Assembly: GCA_024643255.1 (NCBI GenBank)
Contig: JAHENF010000007.1
Location: forward strand, 35,089 to 99,088
Source of the DNA: Ilumatobacteraceae bacterium
GTDB taxonomy: Bacteria; Actinomycetota; Acidimicrobiia; Acidimicrobiales; Ilumatobacteraceae
Reading direction: 5' to 3'
Length of the DNA: 64,000 nucleotides
Part shown: one piece after another, positions 61,323 through 64,000 of the stretch
Layout: each line of letters begins with the position of its first letter
Numbering within the stretch: the first letter of the stretch is position 1
Made by a program: the position numbers and the translations under genes
Notes under the pieces: model-generated
What the model was told of the DNA's origin: nothing
The model's input: only the letters and a program-made list of their open reading frames with translations
The model's database searches: none

Positions 61323-63242
61323 TCATGCGTCGACGAGCTCCGGCGTCTCGGTTCGATCACGCTCGCTGGCGACGGTGTCGCCGTACAGCAAGGCCTGGCC
61401 GGTGGCCGCGACTGGGGCCACCAGGACGTAGACGAGCATCACCACCGCCGAGAAGACCCACCAGGGCAGACTGGGCACGCCGACGAGGAGCGCGAGGCTG
61501 ACGCCGAGACGGGCGACGGCGATCAGGAGGTAGAAGCAGGCGATCAGGATCGCCGTGTTCCACCAGCGACCCGTGACCAGCTGGGCGCTGCGACGCAGGC
61601 CCGCCCGGGCGTCGAGATCTTCGATGACGATGGCCTGCGGCATCAGCTGGAACCGAACGAGGAACCAGAGGCCGAAGGGGATGCCGATCACGCTCAGGAA
61701 CAGCACCGTCACGATCGCGACCGAGATCGCGAAGGCGATGGCGAGGCGCCCCGCATGCCGCCGGGTTTCACGCATCGCATCGAGCGGCGTCACAGCAGCA
61801 CCGTCGGCGCGGTGAACGCTCAGCTGGTCGTAGTACGAAGCGACTGTTGCGTTGACGACCACGTAGGCGAAGAAGTTGACGAAGCCGCCGATCAGGATGC
61901 TGACCGGCCCGACCAGCGGGAACGAACGCATCACGGTTGCGAGCGATGACAGGGCCAGTGCGATCGGGGCGTACAGGAGCCCGATGGTGATCATTGGCAG
62001 GGCTCGATGTCGGTACGAGCCGAGCGCCGAGCGGATGATCTGTCCCGATCGACGCCGAGCCACCAATGGCAGTTCCGCAACGTGTGCCCACGACGTGCGC
62101 TTGATCAGGAACCGGATGGCCAGGAGCGTCAGCACCGCTGCCACCGCGAGACGCAGCGGCGAGGTTTGGAGCGTGATCAGTGCGCCTGAACCCTTCTCGA
62201 CGATCGCACAGAACGTGTTGACGATCGCTGCGCCGCGCCCGTCGCCGGTCGGCACCACGACGCTCTTGGATCGCAGGTCGTTCTGCCAGTCGATCGGATC
62301 CGTCCAACGCGGCTTGTCACGCGGGCCGGTCGGTGCGTTGAACGACCCGGCCTGGCGTTCGCCCCAGCGTCCGTTGAACGTGATCCAGGCGAACGGGTCG
62401 TCTGGCCCCGTCACGTTCGCCGGCAGCAGGACGACGTCGGATTCGGCCCGGTCCGAAGGGCCACCGGTGGTGTCGCAGCCGAAACCCGAGCTGGCACTTC
62501 GTCCGATGTACACCGCCGAACTGAAGTAGCTGGCGTGCGACCCGGCCGAGGAGTAGACGACGGGGTGGTCGCCATCGCGTTCGAGCTTCGACGACCCCCA
62601 GTCGGCGCGTTCTCCGCCTTCGTGCTGTGCGTAGCCCACACCGACCGGTTCCGCGGACAGCGCCTCGTCGACCGTGCCGACATCGAAGAGCACCTGGATC
62701 CCCTCCCAGTCACTCTCGTGTTTGTTGTTCCAGTCGTTGTAGTACCAGTAGAACCAGTACTGGACGACGAGTTTTCCCGGTTCGTCGGCTTGGGTCGCGA
62801 TCCGCGCATAGACCGTGGGCCGGCGGTCGCCGGTCGTGGTGCCCGTGTACTTGTCGAAGTCCCGCTCGTACAGGCAGCCGGGCTGAAGTGCGCTCCCCGG
62901 GAAGTCGAGGAAGAAGCCCTCGTTGAGGCCGTACAGGTCGCCCGCGCCTGGACCGACCTGCACGACCGGGTTGTTCTCGCCGAGCTGACGGAGCAACACC
63001 TCTCGATTGTCGAGCACGACGTCGACCGACATGGGCGCATAGGGCTCGCCATCGGGGTCGCAGGCGCCGTCTTGGGTCTTGAGCATGAAGATGGGAGCGA
63101 AGCGCTCGACCAACTGCTGCTCGGACGACGGGGTCGCCGTCTGCGCCGATGCCGGACTCGGTGCGGCGAATGACGAGAACGCTCCGATCAGCAGCGCGAG
63201 GAACAGCACTCGTCGGGTCGTCGACGTCGTCAGCGTCGTCAT
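61323..63242 (-). CDS. Vps62-like external domain fused to a membrane domain
   Basis: 639 residues. A signal peptide (LFLALLIGAFSSFAAPSPASA) leads an external domain of about 330 residues with the Vps62/DUF946 pattern: RFAPIFMLKTQDG, VQYWFYWYYNDWNNKHESDWEGIQVLF and HPVVYSSAGSHASYF. These aspartates, glutamates and histidines resemble a metal site, but no catalytic activity is established for the family as far as I know. From about 360 on come six or seven helices in a layout seen in membrane domains of glycerophosphodiesterase-type proteins. Fusion of the two is unusual. Its ATG overlaps the stop of the next gene upstream. Confidence 0.75.
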   Translation of the reverse strand: MTTLTTSTTRRVLFLALLIGAFSSFAAPSPASAQTATPSSEQQLVERFAPIFMLKTQDGACDPDGEPYAPMSVDVVLDNREVLLRQLGENNPVVQVGPGAGDLYGLNEGFFLDFPGSALQPGCLYERDFDKYTGTTTGDRRPTVYARIATQADEPGKLVVQYWFYWYYNDWNNKHESDWEGIQVLFDVGTVDEALSAEPVGVGYAQHEGGERADWGSSKLERDGDHPVVYSSAGSHASYFSSAVYIGRSASSGFGCDTTGGPSDRAESDVVLLPANVTGPDDPFAWITFNGRWGERQAGSFNAPTGPRDKPRWTDPIDWQNDLRSKSVVVPTGDGRGAAIVNTFCAIVEKGSGALITLQTSPLRLAVAAVLTLLAIRFLIKRTSWAHVAELPLVARRRSGQIIRSALGSYRHRALPMITIGLLYAPIALALSSLATVMRSFPLVGPVSILIGGFVNFFAYVVVNATVASYYDQLSVHRADGAAVTPLDAMRETRRHAGRLAIAFAISVAIVTVLFLSVIGIPFGLWFLVRFQLMPQAIVIEDLDARAGLRRSAQLVTGRWWNTAILIACFYLLIAVARLGVSLALLVGVPSLPWWVFSAVVMLVYVLVAPVAATGQALLYGDTVASERDRTETPELVDA

Positions 63243-64000
63243 TGCCCGGTCGTCTCCTCTGTTCGTTCATCCGCCGCGGCCGGACTGCCGGCGACCAGAT
63301 CACTCGCCCATCGTCCGACGGTTCCCCAGCGCGCGTCGTGCGCAGCCGCGCGGGTCGTCGCCCGCTGCATCTTGTCGTCGCCGTAGCGCCGACGAGCCCA
63401 GCCCGACGTCGGCCGTGCGAGGCGGACCGCTCCGGCCAGCGCAACGAACGGCAAGAACGCACCGAACAACGCCATGCGGTACTTGCCCTTGCGCACGGCG
63501 ATCGCGACGACCCAGCCATGGAACACCAACGCGATGATCGACACCACGAGCGCCGATGTGCCATCGGTGGAATCCAGCTGCACCGGGTTGGTGCCGAGCA
63601 GGACGAGGCCGAGGCAGGCCATCGCCAACGCGACCATCTCCACCGAGACCCGGCCCTCCTCACTCCAGTACACGTCGTCGAGGCGCAGGATGAGTGCGAA
63701 CTCGTCGAGCACCAGTGACGTGCCGATTCCAACGAGGATGCCGGCGATCTCCGCCCAGCCCGTGGCGCCGCCGGCGCCGACAGCGAGGAACGCCCCGACC
63801 ACGAGCAGCACGACGCCCGGCACGGCGTGATGCACGTGGAGACCCGAGTCGGACACGTTGTCGCCGAAGGGCCCCCTGCCGGCGCGGATCATCCGCGTGA
63901 TCACCCGGGTGACCAGGAAGGTCACCACGAACGCGAAGAAGCACAGGAACAACGCGAGTCGGCCACTGTCGACGAACGTCGACTCGAACCAGTGGATCAT
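63239..64000 (-). CDS. Integral membrane protein, unknown (start at window edge)
   Basis: 253 residues from an ATG that ends exactly at base 64000, so a longer N-terminus cannot be excluded. About six helices: 15-38, 58-80, 82-105, 120-140, 150-170 and 178-197. Between helices are GPFGDNVSDSGLHVHHAVPG and DEFALILRLDDVYWSEEGRVS, with clustered His, Asp and Glu that could bind a metal or contact lipid. The cytoplasmic tail is basic. No family recognised. It is coupled by ATGA to the Vps62-like gene. Confidence 0.75.
   Translation of the reverse strand: MIHWFESTFVDSGRLALFLCFFAFVVTFLVTRVITRMIRAGRGPFGDNVSDSGLHVHHAVPGVVLLVVGAFLAVGAGGATGWAEIAGILVGIGTSLVLDEFALILRLDDVYWSEEGRVSVEMVALAMACLGLVLLGTNPVQLDSTDGTSALVVSIIALVFHGWVVAIAVRKGKYRMALFGAFLPFVALAGAVRLARPTSGWARRRYGDDKMQRATTRAAAHDARWGTVGRWASDLVAGSPAAADERTEETTGQ

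Overview
The window is a continuous stretch of a high-GC actinobacterial chromosome. I see no insertion sequence, prophage, CRISPR array or replication origin. Several traits point to an actinobacterium: mycothiol-type mshA next to a YbjN gene, an RsiG-like c-di-GMP protein, a rex-hemA-hemC-hemD order, a HAIR box in front of clpB, and many leaderless GTG/ATG starts. The mix of an ethylmalonyl-CoA-type mutase, a seven-gene Mrp antiporter and sortase-anchored Ig-repeat proteins would suit a marine or soil member of the Acidimicrobiia (Ilumatobacter-like). That rank is an inference from gene content and memory, not from a search.

Layout. 0-8.6 kb: heme synthesis (rex, hemA, hemC, hemD on the minus strand, hemB a little apart) with two exported or membrane proteins inserted. 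8.6-16 kb: acyl-CoA ligase, a 27-codon hidden membrane peptide, SAM hydrolase, proC, ybjN-mshA, rsiG-like-moaD-like, and a membrane protein. 16-23 kb: a split membrane anchor/cyclophilin pair, then the complete mrpABCDEFG operon, every junction overlapping. 23-27 kb: 3-hydroxyacyl-CoA dehydrogenase, aat, a 290-bp intergenic region packed with hairpins (best ncRNA candidate), and a MeaA-type mutase. 27-31 kb: probable 2OG oxygenase, LysM lipoprotein, two alpha/beta-hydrolases (the second lacking the nucleophile serine), CrtZ-like hydroxylase, plsY. 31.4-31.8 kb: tRNA-Glu, tRNA-Asp and tRNA-Phe. 31.8-39 kb: a 1318-residue sortase-anchored vWA protein and an MMPL transporter. 39-45 kb: FAD oxidase, pyrE, tesB, purA-purB. 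45-49.5 kb: lipoproteins including one with an HExxHxxxxxH motif, a HisD-family protein with changed metal ligands, and a membrane protein. 49.7-53.7 kb: TetR/MFS pair with a palindromic operator, and a two-component system. 53.7-57.2 kb: clpB under an HspR-type HAIR box, and a DUF3445 protein. 57.3-64 kb: PrsW protease, a membrane protein fused to a PI-PLC-X-like domain, and a Vps62-like membrane protein.

How the genes work together. Rex (NADH/NAD+ sensor) leads the heme cluster and has its own operator, which suggests that tetrapyrrole synthesis follows redox state. PurA/PurB make AMP, PyrE serves pyrimidines, ProC proline and MshA the first step of mycothiol. MeaA, the hydroxyacyl-CoA dehydrogenase, the acyl-CoA ligase and TesB indicate active acyl-CoA metabolism.

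The most useful cross-cutting observation is regulatory. At 24 genes a TAnnnT hexamer ends 6-10 nt before the start codon, the leaderless actinobacterial arrangement. I used it to set several starts, including a likely TTG start and a gene too short for ordinary calling.
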